A DNA stretch of 64,000 nt from CAVRXT01 sp963725655 (GCA_963725655.1 CAVRYY010000001.1:310001-374000), one strand, 5' to 3'. Shown: positions 1-7,073, counted from the stretch's first letter. The notes: a model not told the origin generated them from the sequence alone. Made by a program: numbers and translations.

Positions 1-207
1 CGTCAGCCGAAGCCGTCGGAATATTATGCGGTATTAGCCCGCCTTTCGGCGGGTTATCCCCCACATAAGGGAAGGTTACCCACGTGTTACGCACCCGTTC
101 GCCACGCGCCCATCTCCTGTATTGCTACAGAAAACTGCGCGTACGACTTGCATGTGTTAAGCACGCCGCCAGCGTTCGCTCTGAGCCAGGATCAAACTCT
201 CGTTTGA
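1..207 (-). rRNA. rrs: 16S ribosomal RNA, 5' end (partial)
   Basis: The minus strand carries the universal 16S 5' segment: the 27F primer site (AGAGTTTGATCCTGGCTCAG) is the complement of 181-200, followed by the conserved GCGAACGCTGGCGGCGTGC stretch. By analogy with E. coli numbering the mature 5' end lies near 207. The gene runs off the left edge, so only about the first 200 nt are present and the 23S and 5S genes are not visible. A consensus promoter and a boxA lie upstream, so this is the promoter-proximal end of an rRNA operon. Confidence 0.98.
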
Positions 208-364
208 ACTTGGTGTTCCCGGTAACGTGGCATTCGGGTTTGCACCGAAATATCCTCGTTCCGGAGACGAACTTTTTAAATCGCTCGGTTGTTACTCCCC
301 ATCTCGCCGAAGCGAGACAGGGAATTCTCAAAAAACCAAACGGGTTCTGGCATGTGTTATCCGA

Positions 365-377
365 TTGTCAAAGAGCA
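365..377 (-). promoter_or_regulatory. rrn boxA antitermination element
   Basis: The minus strand reads TGCTCTTTGACAA, one base away from the E. coli rrn boxA TGCTCTTTAACAA. It lies between the promoter (419-447) and the 16S 5' end, about 160 nt before the mature end. BoxA is known to load the NusB/NusE antitermination complex on rRNA leaders. Confidence 0.85.
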
Positions 378-418
378 GGACTTCCCGGCCCGCAGGAAGG
401 AACTACAGACGAACCCCG

Positions 419-447
419 ACTATAGAGCACGAAAGGCATTCTGTCAA
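419..447 (-). promoter_or_regulatory. rRNA operon promoter
   Basis: On the minus strand a perfect -35 TTGACA (442-447) and a -10 TATAGT (419-424) are separated by exactly 17 bp. A GC-rich discriminator follows, as expected for a stringently controlled rRNA promoter. Predicted start is near 412, giving a leader of about 200 nt that contains boxA. Confidence 0.88.
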
Positions 448-643
448 ACGCTATCTCCAGGAATTTTCGGGGTGGAAAATCGTGCTGGGTGTGGAAAAAA
501 CGCAAGCGCACGCGATCCCGCGAAACCGCCCGGCAATCCAGGGATAGGGGTGATCGGGCTGAAGTCCGGCAAAATTGCCCGGCAGGGAGATGCCGGCACG
601 TGGCCATTGCCGGCTGATCGCCGCGAGAAACCGGGATTTGATA

Positions 644-719
644 CTTGTACAAAAACGTACAAGTGTAAAAACTTGTACGAATTCGTACAAGTAGCAAAGC
701 TGGTACAAAAGCGTACAAG
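644..719. repeat. Three phased CTTGTAC-N6-GTACAAG palindromes
   Basis: Three 20-bp inverted repeats begin at 644, 672 and 700, exactly 28 bp apart. Half-sites are CTTGTAC and GTACAAG around a 6-bp spacer. Site 2 (672-691) is a perfect palindrome; site 3 has one changed base in its left arm (CTGGTAC). They lie about 200 bp upstream of the divergent rrn promoter and 170-245 bp upstream of satD. The form is that of operators for a dimeric DNA-binding protein. Confidence 0.85.
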
Positions 720-850
720 CTGCCAGGCTCGCCTCCAGGATCCGTTAGGCGCCCGGTACCGTGGCCGATCACCACGGGGTAACGTATCTTCGCGCGGAGG
801 TGTTTCGCGGCAGGCAAAGCGCATGGCGCACACCGGCCTTGGATTTACAG

Positions 851-898
851 CTTGTACAAAAACGTACAAGTTCGTAGATTTGTACATATGCGTACAAG
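851..898. promoter_or_regulatory. Two palindromic operators over the satD promoter and start
   Basis: Sites 4 (851-870) and 5 (879-898) repeat the CTTGTAC-N6-GTACAAG pattern and are again 28 bp apart. Site 4 is identical to site 1; site 5 has one left-arm change (TTTGTAC). Site 5 covers the ATG at 888. The TTGTAC at 852-857 and TAGATT at 875-880, 17 bp apart, can serve as -35 and -10, so a bound protein would block both the promoter and the start codon. The promoter reading is inference. Confidence 0.65.
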
Positions 899-1544
899 TA
901 GAGGCAAGACCTGTTCCGCCGTCCTGCTCGCCGATATTGTATCTTCCCGCCGCCGCGGGAACGTGCGTGCCTTGCTCGCGGAAAGATTGCGAACCGTAAC
1001 CCAACGCCATTTGCGCCGCGGCTTGATTCGCTTGCCTTATGCGGTCACTGCGGGCGACGAGTTCCAGGTTCTCTGCGGGGCGCTGGACGAAGTGCCGGAG
1101 CTGGTGCTGGACTTGCGGCGCTGCATGCGGCCGTTTGCGTTGCGCATCGGTATTGGGATCGGCGCGGTGCAGGGGAAAATTCAGATCCCGGTCAATCGTA
1201 TGGAAGGTGAAGCGTTTCAATTCGCGCGGCGTGCGATCGAAGGCCTGAAACAGGGGGATGCGCTGAAGATTGAGGCGCTCACCGCATTTCGTTCCAGCCG
1301 TCCGGTGTTCGACACAACGGCCAACCTGATTTATGGGTTGCATGATACATTGCTCGTCAAGGTGACCGAAAAGCAGTGGAAGACCATCGACCAGTACACA
1401 TCGAAGGGCCGGCTAGCGACCGCCGGGCACGCCCTGGGCGTGGATTTCACCACCGTATCCAGAAACCTAAAACGGAGTTTCTACTGGCAAATGGAATATA
1501 CCGTTCGCGGCATGCGCCAAGTGATCGCCGACCAATTTTCCTAG
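888..1544 (+). CDS. SatD family protein with C-terminal helix-turn-helix
   Basis: The product is 218 aa. Its N-terminal region (AVLLADIVSSRRR near residues 11-23, then TAGDEFQ near 54) resembles the SatD family, and the C-terminal segment near residues 165-195 (ATAGHALGVDFTTVSRNL) looks like a DNA-binding helix-turn-helix. I chose ATG 888; an in-frame TTG at 852 would lie inside an operator. There is no Shine-Dalgarno, but a -10-like TAGATT ends 7 bp before the ATG, suggesting a leaderless mRNA. A DUF3307 gene follows 40 bp downstream, a pairing known for SatD proteins. Autoregulation through the five upstream palindromes is inferred. The molecular function of SatD is not established. Confidence 0.8.
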   Translation: MRTSRGKTCSAVLLADIVSSRRRGNVRALLAERLRTVTQRHLRRGLIRLPYAVTAGDEFQVLCGALDEVPELVLDLRRCMRPFALRIGIGIGAVQGKIQIPVNRMEGEAFQFARRAIEGLKQGDALKIEALTAFRSSRPVFDTTANLIYGLHDTLLVKVTEKQWKTIDQYTSKGRLATAGHALGVDFTTVSRNLKRSFYWQMEYTVRGMRQVIADQFS

Positions 1545-1584
1545 TACTCCGAAAATCGGATACTTTTAGGAATCCTGAATAACT

Positions 1585-2385
1585 ATGCCTGCCTTGCTGC
1601 TGCGCCTCTTCCTCGCATTATATTTCGCACACCTGCTGACCGACTTCCTTTTTCAGACGCGCGAGATGGTGGACGCCAAGAAGCGCGGCACAGTGTCGGG
1701 GTATCTCGCACACGGAGGAATCTATTACGTCATCACCGTGCTAGTGACGGCGGCGACAATCCCCGGCGTGTTGTTTTCCGGAAGGTATCAGGCCGGATTC
1801 GTGGGCCTGGTGGCGATTCATCTGCTGATCGATATCGCCAAGATTTCGCTCACCGGTTCGGGCCGGGTACGGGACGGAGCTACCGCCTTCGTGGCCGATC
1901 AAGCGCTGCACTTGCTCACCGTCTGGGCCGCGGCATGCTGGATTTCTGGAACGCCGGTGTGGACCGGCGGGTCCGCCCTGCTCGATCGAGCGCGCAACGC
2001 TCCAGACATAATGCTGCTCTTAGGGATTGTCTACATCCTGGTGGTATTCGCCGGCGGGTATTTGATCCGCTATCTGACCAAGTCCTTTTTGGACGGCGTG
2101 AAGCTTACCAATGAGACCACCCCGCAGCTACGAAACGCCGGGATGTACATCGGCTGGCTGGAGCGTTTCGTTATTCTGACCGCGGTGCTGCTGCAATCGC
2201 CGGCCACCATCGGCTTGGTTCTCACCGCGAAGTCCATCGTGCGCTACCCGCAGATCGATTCGCCGGGGTTTGCCGAATATTTCCTGGTCGGCACGCTGCT
2301 TAGCTTGATCGAGGCGATGGTCGGCGGACTGTTTCTGCTGCACCTGATGCACGGGGCGGCGGCGATGGCGTGGTTCACGCATTGA
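1585..2385 (+). CDS. DUF3307 domain integral membrane protein
   Basis: The product is 266 aa. The N-terminus (LALYFAHLLTDFLFQT, residues 8-23) is the hallmark of DUF3307 proteins: a membrane helix containing H and D, then Q. Further hydrophobic segments lie near residues 45-80, 105-130, 140-165, 190-210 and 225-260, so this is a polytopic inner-membrane protein. The start at ATG 1585 has a weak TTAGGAA 12 nt upstream. It directly follows satD and is probably co-transcribed. Function is unknown; conserved pairing with SatD suggests a joint regulatory or membrane-stress role (inference). Confidence 0.8.
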   Translation: MPALLLRLFLALYFAHLLTDFLFQTREMVDAKKRGTVSGYLAHGGIYYVITVLVTAATIPGVLFSGRYQAGFVGLVAIHLLIDIAKISLTGSGRVRDGATAFVADQALHLLTVWAAACWISGTPVWTGGSALLDRARNAPDIMLLLGIVYILVVFAGGYLIRYLTKSFLDGVKLTNETTPQLRNAGMYIGWLERFVILTAVLLQSPATIGLVLTAKSIVRYPQIDSPGFAEYFLVGTLLSLIEAMVGGLFLLHLMHGAAAMAWFTH

Positions 2386-2421
2386 ACGCGGGAATGCGTA
2401 GAACTTTAAGGTATAAAGTAC

Positions 2422-2450
2422 TTGACACAATTCTTGTCCGGCCCTAGCAT
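2422..2450 (+). promoter_or_regulatory. Promoter of the 2457 gene (leaderless layout)
   Basis: A perfect -35 TTGACA (2422-2427), a 17-bp spacer and a -10 TAGCAT (2445-2450) are visible. The GTG start codon at 2457 falls at the expected transcription start, 7 bases after the -10, so the mRNA would have no leader. Confidence 0.7.
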
Positions 2451-2456
2451 TTCCGG

Positions 2457-3077
2457 GTGACTTCTGAGCCCATCCGCTTTCGCTCTCCTCAGCCTGAAAA
2501 AACCATCGATCTCAACGCTCATGCTCGCGACAACCTTCGTTTCATTCGCGAGACCATGGAGCGCGCTGTGGCTTTTACCGCCGTCCCGGGCTGGGGCGGT
2601 GTGGCCATGGGTATTACCGCGTTGGGCGCCGCGGTGGTCGCGTCCCGCCAGGGGCAGATGCGCGATGCGGTGGCGGTTTGGCTGCTGGAAGCTTGTGTGG
2701 CGATTGCCATCGCCGGCTGGAGCGCCTTTGCCAAAGCCCGCGAAGCGGGTGTGGCGATTTTTGCCGGTCCGGGAAGAAAGTTTGCGCTGAGTTTTGCGCC
2801 GCCGATGGTTACCGGTGCGCTCTTGAGCTTCGTGATGTATCGCGCTGGCCTTACTGAACTTCTTCCCGGAATGTGGCTGCTGCTGTACGGAACGGGAGTG
2901 GTCACCGCGGGGGCATTTTCGATTCGAATCGTTCCATTGATGGGTCTCTGCTTCATGGTTCTGGGCGCGGTGGCGTTCTTTTGCCCGGCTTCGTGGGGGA
3001 ATGCGTTTCTGGCCGCGGGGTTTGGGGTACTGCACATCGTTTTCGGGGGAGTTATTGCGAGGAGATATGGTGGCTAA
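2457..3077 (+). CDS. Hypothetical four-helix membrane protein
   Basis: The product is 206 aa. A soluble N-terminal stretch of about 45 residues is followed by hydrophobic segments near residues 48-66, 78-97, 118-138, 142-165 and 178-198. I do not recognise a named family, though similar membrane proteins often sit beside small winged-helix regulators. The GTG start coincides with the predicted transcription start. It overlaps the next gene, a winged-helix regulator, by 11 bp, so the two are translationally coupled; control of or by that regulator is likely (inference). Confidence 0.75.
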   Translation: MTSEPIRFRSPQPEKTIDLNAHARDNLRFIRETMERAVAFTAVPGWGGVAMGITALGAAVVASRQGQMRDAVAVWLLEACVAIAIAGWSAFAKAREAGVAIFAGPGRKFALSFAPPMVTGALLSFVMYRAGLTELLPGMWLLLYGTGVVTAGAFSIRIVPLMGLCFMVLGAVAFFCPASWGNAFLAAGFGVLHIVFGGVIARRYGG

Positions 3078-3483
3078 ATCGATCGCGGGGCGCGCGGTTC
3101 GCGAAACGAAGGCAGCGGGTTCAGCCCGGCGGAGTGCGCCCTCGCATCGCGGCGGTGGCGCGGCGGCGAGTATTTCCGCGGAAAAATCGCCAATTGCGCT
3201 AGAGCAGCTAATTCACGAGCGTACCCGCCTGGGAATCATCAGCGCGCTGGCGGTGAACGAGACGCTCCGGTTCAACGAATTGAAGCAGCTCCTGGGAATC
3301 ACCGACGGCAACTTGAGCGTCCACGCGCGCAAGTTGGAAGACGCCGGGTACATCGGCTGCACCAAGACCTTCGCCAACCGGCTGCCCAAGACCGAATTTA
3401 GGCTGACGCCGGCTGGCCGCCGGGCGCTGGAAAAATATCTCAATCATATGGAAGCGCTGATCCGTGCCACGCGAGAGGGATGA
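3067..3483 (+). CDS. Winged-helix transcriptional regulator (HTH_27/MarR-ArsR-like)
   Basis: The product is 138 aa. After a basic, low-complexity N-terminus of about 38 residues, residues 42-125 form a compact winged helix: an LIHERTRLGIISALAV helix, LRFNELKQLLG, the recognition helix ITDGNLSVHARKLEDAGYI and the wing with ...RLPKTEFRLTPAGRRALEKYL. This matches the small winged-helix DNA-binding domain family (PF13601). GAGGAG at 3059-3064 fits an in-frame GTG at 3070 better than the ATG at 3067, so the true start may be one codon later. It overlaps the membrane protein gene upstream and the UppS-like gene downstream, suggesting a three-gene operon. Confidence 0.85.
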   Translation: MVAKSIAGRAVRETKAAGSARRSAPSHRGGGAAASISAEKSPIALEQLIHERTRLGIISALAVNETLRFNELKQLLGITDGNLSVHARKLEDAGYIGCTKTFANRLPKTEFRLTPAGRRALEKYLNHMEALIRATREG

Positions 3484-4249
3484 ACGGGAAATTCTCTTGG
3501 CTACCCACCTGCAAAATCGAAGCGTCCTGAGTCCGCCGCAAGAAGCGGGCATTCACGTGGCCATCCTGATGGATGGAAACGGCCGCTGGGCGTCGGCGCG
3601 AGGCTGGCCGCGCTCCGAGGGGCACCGCGCAGGCGTGGCGGTGGTGCGGCGTGTGGCTCAGGCGGCTCCGCAACTGGGGATTTCAATACTTACGCTGTAC
3701 GCTCTTTCGGCGGACAACTGGCAGCGCCCGGCGGATGAAGTGGCCACGCTGATGGGATTGTTTGAGACGTTTTTACGCGAGGACGCCGACCACTGCGCGG
3801 CTTTGGGCATCCGTGTTCGCGTGATCGGACGCCGCGAGCGGCTGCCGGCTTCGCTGATTGCGGCCATCGATTACGCGGAACGGCGCACTGCGCGGGCAGA
3901 GAACGTGACGCTAAGGATCGCGGTGGATTATTCGGCGCGCGAGGCCATCGTCCGCGCGGCTTGCGGCACGGCGTCCAGCCGGACGGCGGTGACACAGCAG
4001 GAGTTTGCGCGGCGGCTGGGAGAAGCGACCCACGCCGGAGGTCCTTCCCCGGACGTGGATCTATTGATTCGGACCGGCGGCGAGCGTCGCTTGAGCGATT
4101 TTCTGCTGTGGGAGTGTGCCTACGCGGAGTTGGTGTTCACGCCGCGCATGTGGCCGGAATTTTCAGGGGCCGACCTTTCCGCGGCGGTGCACGAGTATGA
4201 GGCGCGCGACCGCCGCTTCGGGCAAATTCCCGAAGCAGCCGCGGGATAG
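3464..4249 (+). CDS. uppS: Isoprenyl transferase (undecaprenyl diphosphate synthase family)
   Basis: The product is 261 aa, the usual length for cis-prenyltransferases, which condense isopentenyl diphosphate onto farnesyl diphosphate to make the C55 lipid carrier. Signature motifs are in order: HVAILMDGNGRWA (near residue 28), EGHRAGVAVV, LYALSADNWQRP, and LIRTGGERRLSDFLLWECAYAE near 195-217. The second-to-last motif has RTGGE where most enzymes have RTSGE. The start is uncertain (GTG 3464, or TTG 3497); either overlaps or abuts the regulator gene. The usual cdsA/dxr neighbours are absent, so it may be a second copy with a specialised role (inference). Confidence 0.88.
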   Translation: MPRERDEREILLATHLQNRSVLSPPQEAGIHVAILMDGNGRWASARGWPRSEGHRAGVAVVRRVAQAAPQLGISILTLYALSADNWQRPADEVATLMGLFETFLREDADHCAALGIRVRVIGRRERLPASLIAAIDYAERRTARAENVTLRIAVDYSAREAIVRAACGTASSRTAVTQQEFARRLGEATHAGGPSPDVDLLIRTGGERRLSDFLLWECAYAELVFTPRMWPEFSGADLSAAVHEYEARDRRFGQIPEAAAG

Positions 4250-4274
4250 CTGAGCGAAACCGAGCAGCCCAGAA

Positions 4275-4730
4275 TTAACGAGGCCGGGAATCCCTAAGGC
4301 GGGCGAGCTCAAACGCTTTCCCGAGGACGCGGATCACGGCCGGGACCAGCGCATAGCGTTCCAAGTCGCCTGGCTCCACCCACACTGCTTCCCGTGCGTC
4401 ACCTCCCGGACGAGGGTTGCCCGATACGCGTTCGCATAGGTGGTCGATAATCACGAAATGATATTGTGTGCGGCCATGCTGATCCGGGATGATTCGTTCG
4501 AAGACCTCGATTAATTCCCCCACTCGAACCACCAGGCCGGTTTCTTCCTCTAACTCGCGCTGCACGCCTTGCGAAATGGTTTCCGAGAGTTCGAGTATTC
4601 CGCCGGGAATGGACCACTGGCCCTCCAAAGGGGGATTGCTGCGCCGGATCAGCACGGTGCGTCCGTCCTCGATCACCACACCACCCACCCCCACGATCGG
4701 GAGCTCCGGATATTCTCGTTTCCTCGACAA
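4275..4730 (-). CDS. Nudix hydrolase
   Basis: The product is 151 aa. A full Nudix box (GX5EX7REUXEEXGU) is present near residues 43-65, from GGILELSE to RELEEETGL, so the protein should hydrolyse a nucleoside diphosphate linked to another group; the substrate cannot be read from sequence. The N-terminus (LPIVGVGGVVIEDGRTVLIRR) is the typical first strand. It is transcribed divergently from the LysW-like gene with about 100 bp between starts, and its 3' end lies 25 bp from the 3' end of uppS. Confidence 0.9.
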   Translation of the reverse strand: MSRKREYPELPIVGVGGVVIEDGRTVLIRRSNPPLEGQWSIPGGILELSETISQGVQRELEEETGLVVRVGELIEVFERIIPDQHGRTQYHFVIIDHLCERVSGNPRPGGDAREAVWVEPGDLERYALVPAVIRVLGKAFELARLRDSRPR

Positions 4731-4772
4731 AGGTGCAAAACTCCGTGAGCGAAATAGCGAAGGCTCGCGTTA

Positions 4773-4778
4773 TATAAT
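4773..4778 (+). promoter_or_regulatory. Consensus -10 element upstream of the LysW-like gene
   Basis: A perfect TATAAT lies 55 bp before the TTG start of the LysW-like gene. No good -35 is found 16-18 bp upstream, so either an activator or another -35 would be needed. The same AT-rich block could also serve the divergent Nudix gene. Confidence 0.4.
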
Positions 4779-4833
4779 ACGCTAGCGCCTGGTGGTTCGG
4801 GTCACACCGGCATCCTGGAAGGAGGAAGCTCTC

Positions 4834-5115
4834 TTGGTTAAATGCACGGAGTGCGAAGCGGATATCGACTTGGACGAAGAAGAAGTAGAAGAGGGTGAAG
4901 TGGTGGTTTGCCCCGAGTGCAGCGTGGAGCTTGAGGTCGCGCAAATCCATCCGGTGCAATTGAAGGCCATCCTGGACGATGACGAGGATGATGACGATCT
5001 CGACGTTCTCGACGACGATGATGATGACGACGATGAGGACGACGACGATGAGGACGACGACCCGGATGACGAGGAAGTGGGAATCGGAGAGCCCGAGGAA
5101 GAGATCGACGAATAA
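4834..5115 (+). CDS. LysW-like zinc-ribbon protein with polyacidic tail
   Basis: The product is 93 aa. Residues 1-45 match the LysW/ArgW carrier-protein fold: CTEC near residues 4-7 and CPEC near 26-29 form a zinc ribbon, with ELEV following. Canonical LysW is about 54 aa and ends in a Glu-Trp-Gly-Glu type tail whose terminal Glu carries the biosynthetic intermediate. Here residues 46-93 are instead an extreme acidic tail (about 36 of 48 residues Asp or Glu), ending in Glu. The TTG start at 4834 is supported by GGAGG at 4821-4825. No lysine or arginine biosynthetic genes are adjacent. It could be a carrier-like or a metal/nucleic-acid-mimic protein; function is unknown. Confidence 0.7.
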   Translation: MVKCTECEADIDLDEEEVEEGEVVVCPECSVELEVAQIHPVQLKAILDDDEDDDDLDVLDDDDDDDDEDDDDEDDDPDDEEVGIGEPEEEIDE

Positions 5116-5241
5116 TCGCTTCGTCTTTTTGATGCATCCCAATCTTCAGCGTTCTGGTGACCGGTTGCCGCAACCCGGATCAGCGGCGTGCCAATTTAAA
5201 TGTTTCGCAGGAGTGGTTTTGGGCCAGGGAGTGTTGAAAAC

Positions 5242-5628
5242 ATGAAGAAATTCTGGAGCGGGATTTTGGTGGTGGTGCTGGCCGGAGCGTTTCTAGCCCC
5301 CGGATTGCGTTCGCAGGAAAGCGAGAAGGATGCCAAGGCTCGAGAGGCGAAGCTGCGCACGATACGTGGGATTGTGATCGACCGCGACGAAAATCCGGCG
5401 CCGGACAGTATCGTTTACCTAAAAAATCTGCGGAGCCAATCGGTGAAGACGTACATCGCCGATTCCTCGGCGCAGTACAGATTCAGTGGGCTCGATCCTA
5501 ACGCGGACTACGAAGTGCACGCCGAGAAGGGTGATGCCAGTTCTGCCCACCGGACTATCTCAAACTTCGATAGCCGCAAGGATATGGAGCTAACCCTGAA
5601 ATTGGACAAGAAGAAAGATAAGAACTAG
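5242..5628 (+). CDS. Secreted small protein with carboxypeptidase-regulatory-like fold
   Basis: The product is 128 aa. Residues 1-24 (MKKFWSGILVVVLAGAFLAP...) are a signal peptide. The mature part reads IRGIVIDRDENPAPDSIVYLKN, then QYRFSGLDPNADYEVHAEKG, the pattern of a beta-sandwich carboxypeptidase-regulatory-like domain (repeated G-x-V-x-D and Y-x-F-x-G-L strands). The C-terminus is lysine-rich (LKLDKKKDKN). ATG 5242 is chosen because it begins the signal peptide. It stands alone after the LysW-like gene. Such domains in acidobacteria occur in cell-envelope proteins; a specific role cannot be named. Confidence 0.75.
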   Translation: MKKFWSGILVVVLAGAFLAPGLRSQESEKDAKAREAKLRTIRGIVIDRDENPAPDSIVYLKNLRSQSVKTYIADSSAQYRFSGLDPNADYEVHAEKGDASSAHRTISNFDSRKDMELTLKLDKKKDKN

Positions 5629-5662
5629 CTACCGCGCAGGGAAGCCTGCCGTCCCCGCTCCA

Positions 5663-6000
5663 TTACCTTTCCCCCGTAACAGCGCTTTGATTCGGAACGA
5701 CTATCGAAATTGCGCGCGGCAGCACTTCGATTTCAATGGGTGTGAGGCCGACGCTGTCTCCTGCCGAGTGGGCCATGGCCGGCCGGCTCGTGCGAACCGC
5801 AAGTGACGCGCGCGAAAGCGTCGCACTTCGCTCCAGCGGATATCCCCTGAGAGTAACAGGATGGGGATTGCTTCAACGATGCGTGTCCAGTCCACCGGCC
5901 GCACCAGAACCACATCGAGCAGTCCGTCATCCATTTTCGCCGCGGGTGCAATGCGGATCCCCGAACCGCAATACGAAGCGTTGGCAAGGCGACGAAGAGC
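5663..6000 (-). pseudogene. Remnant of a YegS/DagK-type lipid kinase
   Basis: Minus-strand translation from 6000 gives ANASYCGSGIRIAP, then MDDGLLDVVLV, the conserved C-terminal core of diacylglycerol/sphingosine kinase family proteins. After RFRARHLRFAR (near 5790) the reading frame shifts: the family C-terminus GDSVGLTPIEIEVLPRAI continues in another frame to a TAA at 5663-5665. The N-terminal catalytic domain is missing, its place being taken by the 3' end of the S51 peptidase gene. Truncation plus frameshift marks a decayed gene of about 110 residual codons. Confidence 0.75.
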
Positions 6001-6002
6001 TA

Positions 6003-7073
6003 CTAGCGCTGCGCGGGTTGATCCGAGCGAATCATCTTTCCGTCGATCACATCGACGCTAAAGCTCGACCCGCCCGTGCCGAGCCATGACGTGAAATCAA
6101 AGTGAGAATCCGCGCTTGCGGGCAGACGATACACGCTCACACCGCGCACCGTGAGCGGGCTGCCAAGCACGCATTTCTCCGGCCGGTTTCGCAATGCAAA
6201 AAAATACGCAGCGCCTTTCCCCACCACGCTGGCCTTCCCTTTCTCGACCAGTACCGCCGTCGTTTCATCGATGCCGATGCCGTGGACTTCGCTGGCCCAG
6301 CCGTCCTGAACGATGCGAGCGAGGAATGTCACCAGCCTGCCCATGCGCTCGCGTGTCGAGAAATGGCTGTCGGTGATGATCCCCTTCATATTTGGAAAAT
6401 CGAGGAAATCGCGTTCCAGCGTGACTTTGAAATCGTATGGATTCGCCAGGGCTTCGGGGCTGGTCACGGTGTCTTGCATAGCGGAGAAAACGAACTGGCC
6501 TTGGACGGCGAGTCCGGCGCTGATCCCGCCGATCGGTACGCCGCGCGCCGCCGCGCGATTGATTTCGGATTGCATCGGGGTCGCAGACCAGAACTTCACG
6601 TAATTGGATTGGTCGCCCCCAGAGAAAAATATCGCGTGGGCGTTACGAAGCGTCGCGGCGACGTACGGATCGCGTGCGCCTCCCACCGAAGTGATCACCA
6701 CGGTGGTGACTGAATTGGAAGGGCACCCGGTATGAAACATGGAGTTATATTCAGGGTCGTCGCTCGCGGTCAGTACTACCACATCCCCGCCTCCGGAATG
6801 GCCGCATAGAAACGGCAAGGTCAAATCGGTGCCGCCGTGTCCGCCGAGTAGAACCTCGCCGAAAACCGGCGGCTTAGCGGGCACCGCCTCTGCGGCGGCA
6901 GTCTCGTAGGCCTTGAATCCGCTCCCTTCTTTGGTTTGTGCCCGCGCGCATGCAACTGCCAGGAGCAACGCGCAAAAACCAGCCGATACCCATCGAGCCC
7001 GAAGTGCCGATGACGTGCAAGTGACCAACATGCGCATAGCGAAAGTTATGGCATACGGTCCATGAGAACGCAA
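6003..7073 (-). CDS. Secreted cyanophycinase-like peptidase (family S51)
   Basis: The product is 356 aa. A hydrophobic segment near residues 27-45 (VSAGFCALLLAVACARAQ) is the signal peptide; the ATG near 7037 is an alternative start. The fold is that of type 1 glutamine-amidotransferase-like S51 peptidases: AIFFSGGDQSNYV near residue 150, the nucleophile elbow GGISAGLAVQG near 180-190 with the catalytic Ser, and DSHFSTRERMGRL near 235, the counterpart of the cyanophycinase His motif. Members cleave beta-Asp or Asp-terminal peptides. Export suggests peptide scavenging outside the cytoplasm. Neighbours give no further clue. Confidence 0.8.
   Translation of the reverse strand: MRSHGPYAITFAMRMLVTCTSSALRARWVSAGFCALLLAVACARAQTKEGSGFKAYETAAAEAVPAKPPVFGEVLLGGHGGTDLTLPFLCGHSGGGDVVVLTASDDPEYNSMFHTGCPSNSVTTVVITSVGGARDPYVAATLRNAHAIFFSGGDQSNYVKFWSATPMQSEINRAAARGVPIGGISAGLAVQGQFVFSAMQDTVTSPEALANPYDFKVTLERDFLDFPNMKGIITDSHFSTRERMGRLVTFLARIVQDGWASEVHGIGIDETTAVLVEKGKASVVGKGAAYFFALRNRPEKCVLGSPLTVRGVSVYRLPASADSHFDFTSWLGTGGSSFSVDVIDGKMIRSDQPAQR

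Noticed and set aside
644..898. CRISPR-like array
   Set aside because: The repeats are themselves palindromic 20-mers separated by 8 bp within groups, without unique spacers of about 30 bp and without cas genes.
289..999. Long plus-strand open frame across the rrn promoter region and operator array
   Set aside because: It overlaps the boxA, rrn promoter and palindromes and shows no protein-like features; high GC makes long chance frames common.
444..1343. 299-codon minus-strand open frame opposite satD
   Set aside because: It is antisense to the supported satD frame and its sequence is Arg/Pro-rich without family motifs.
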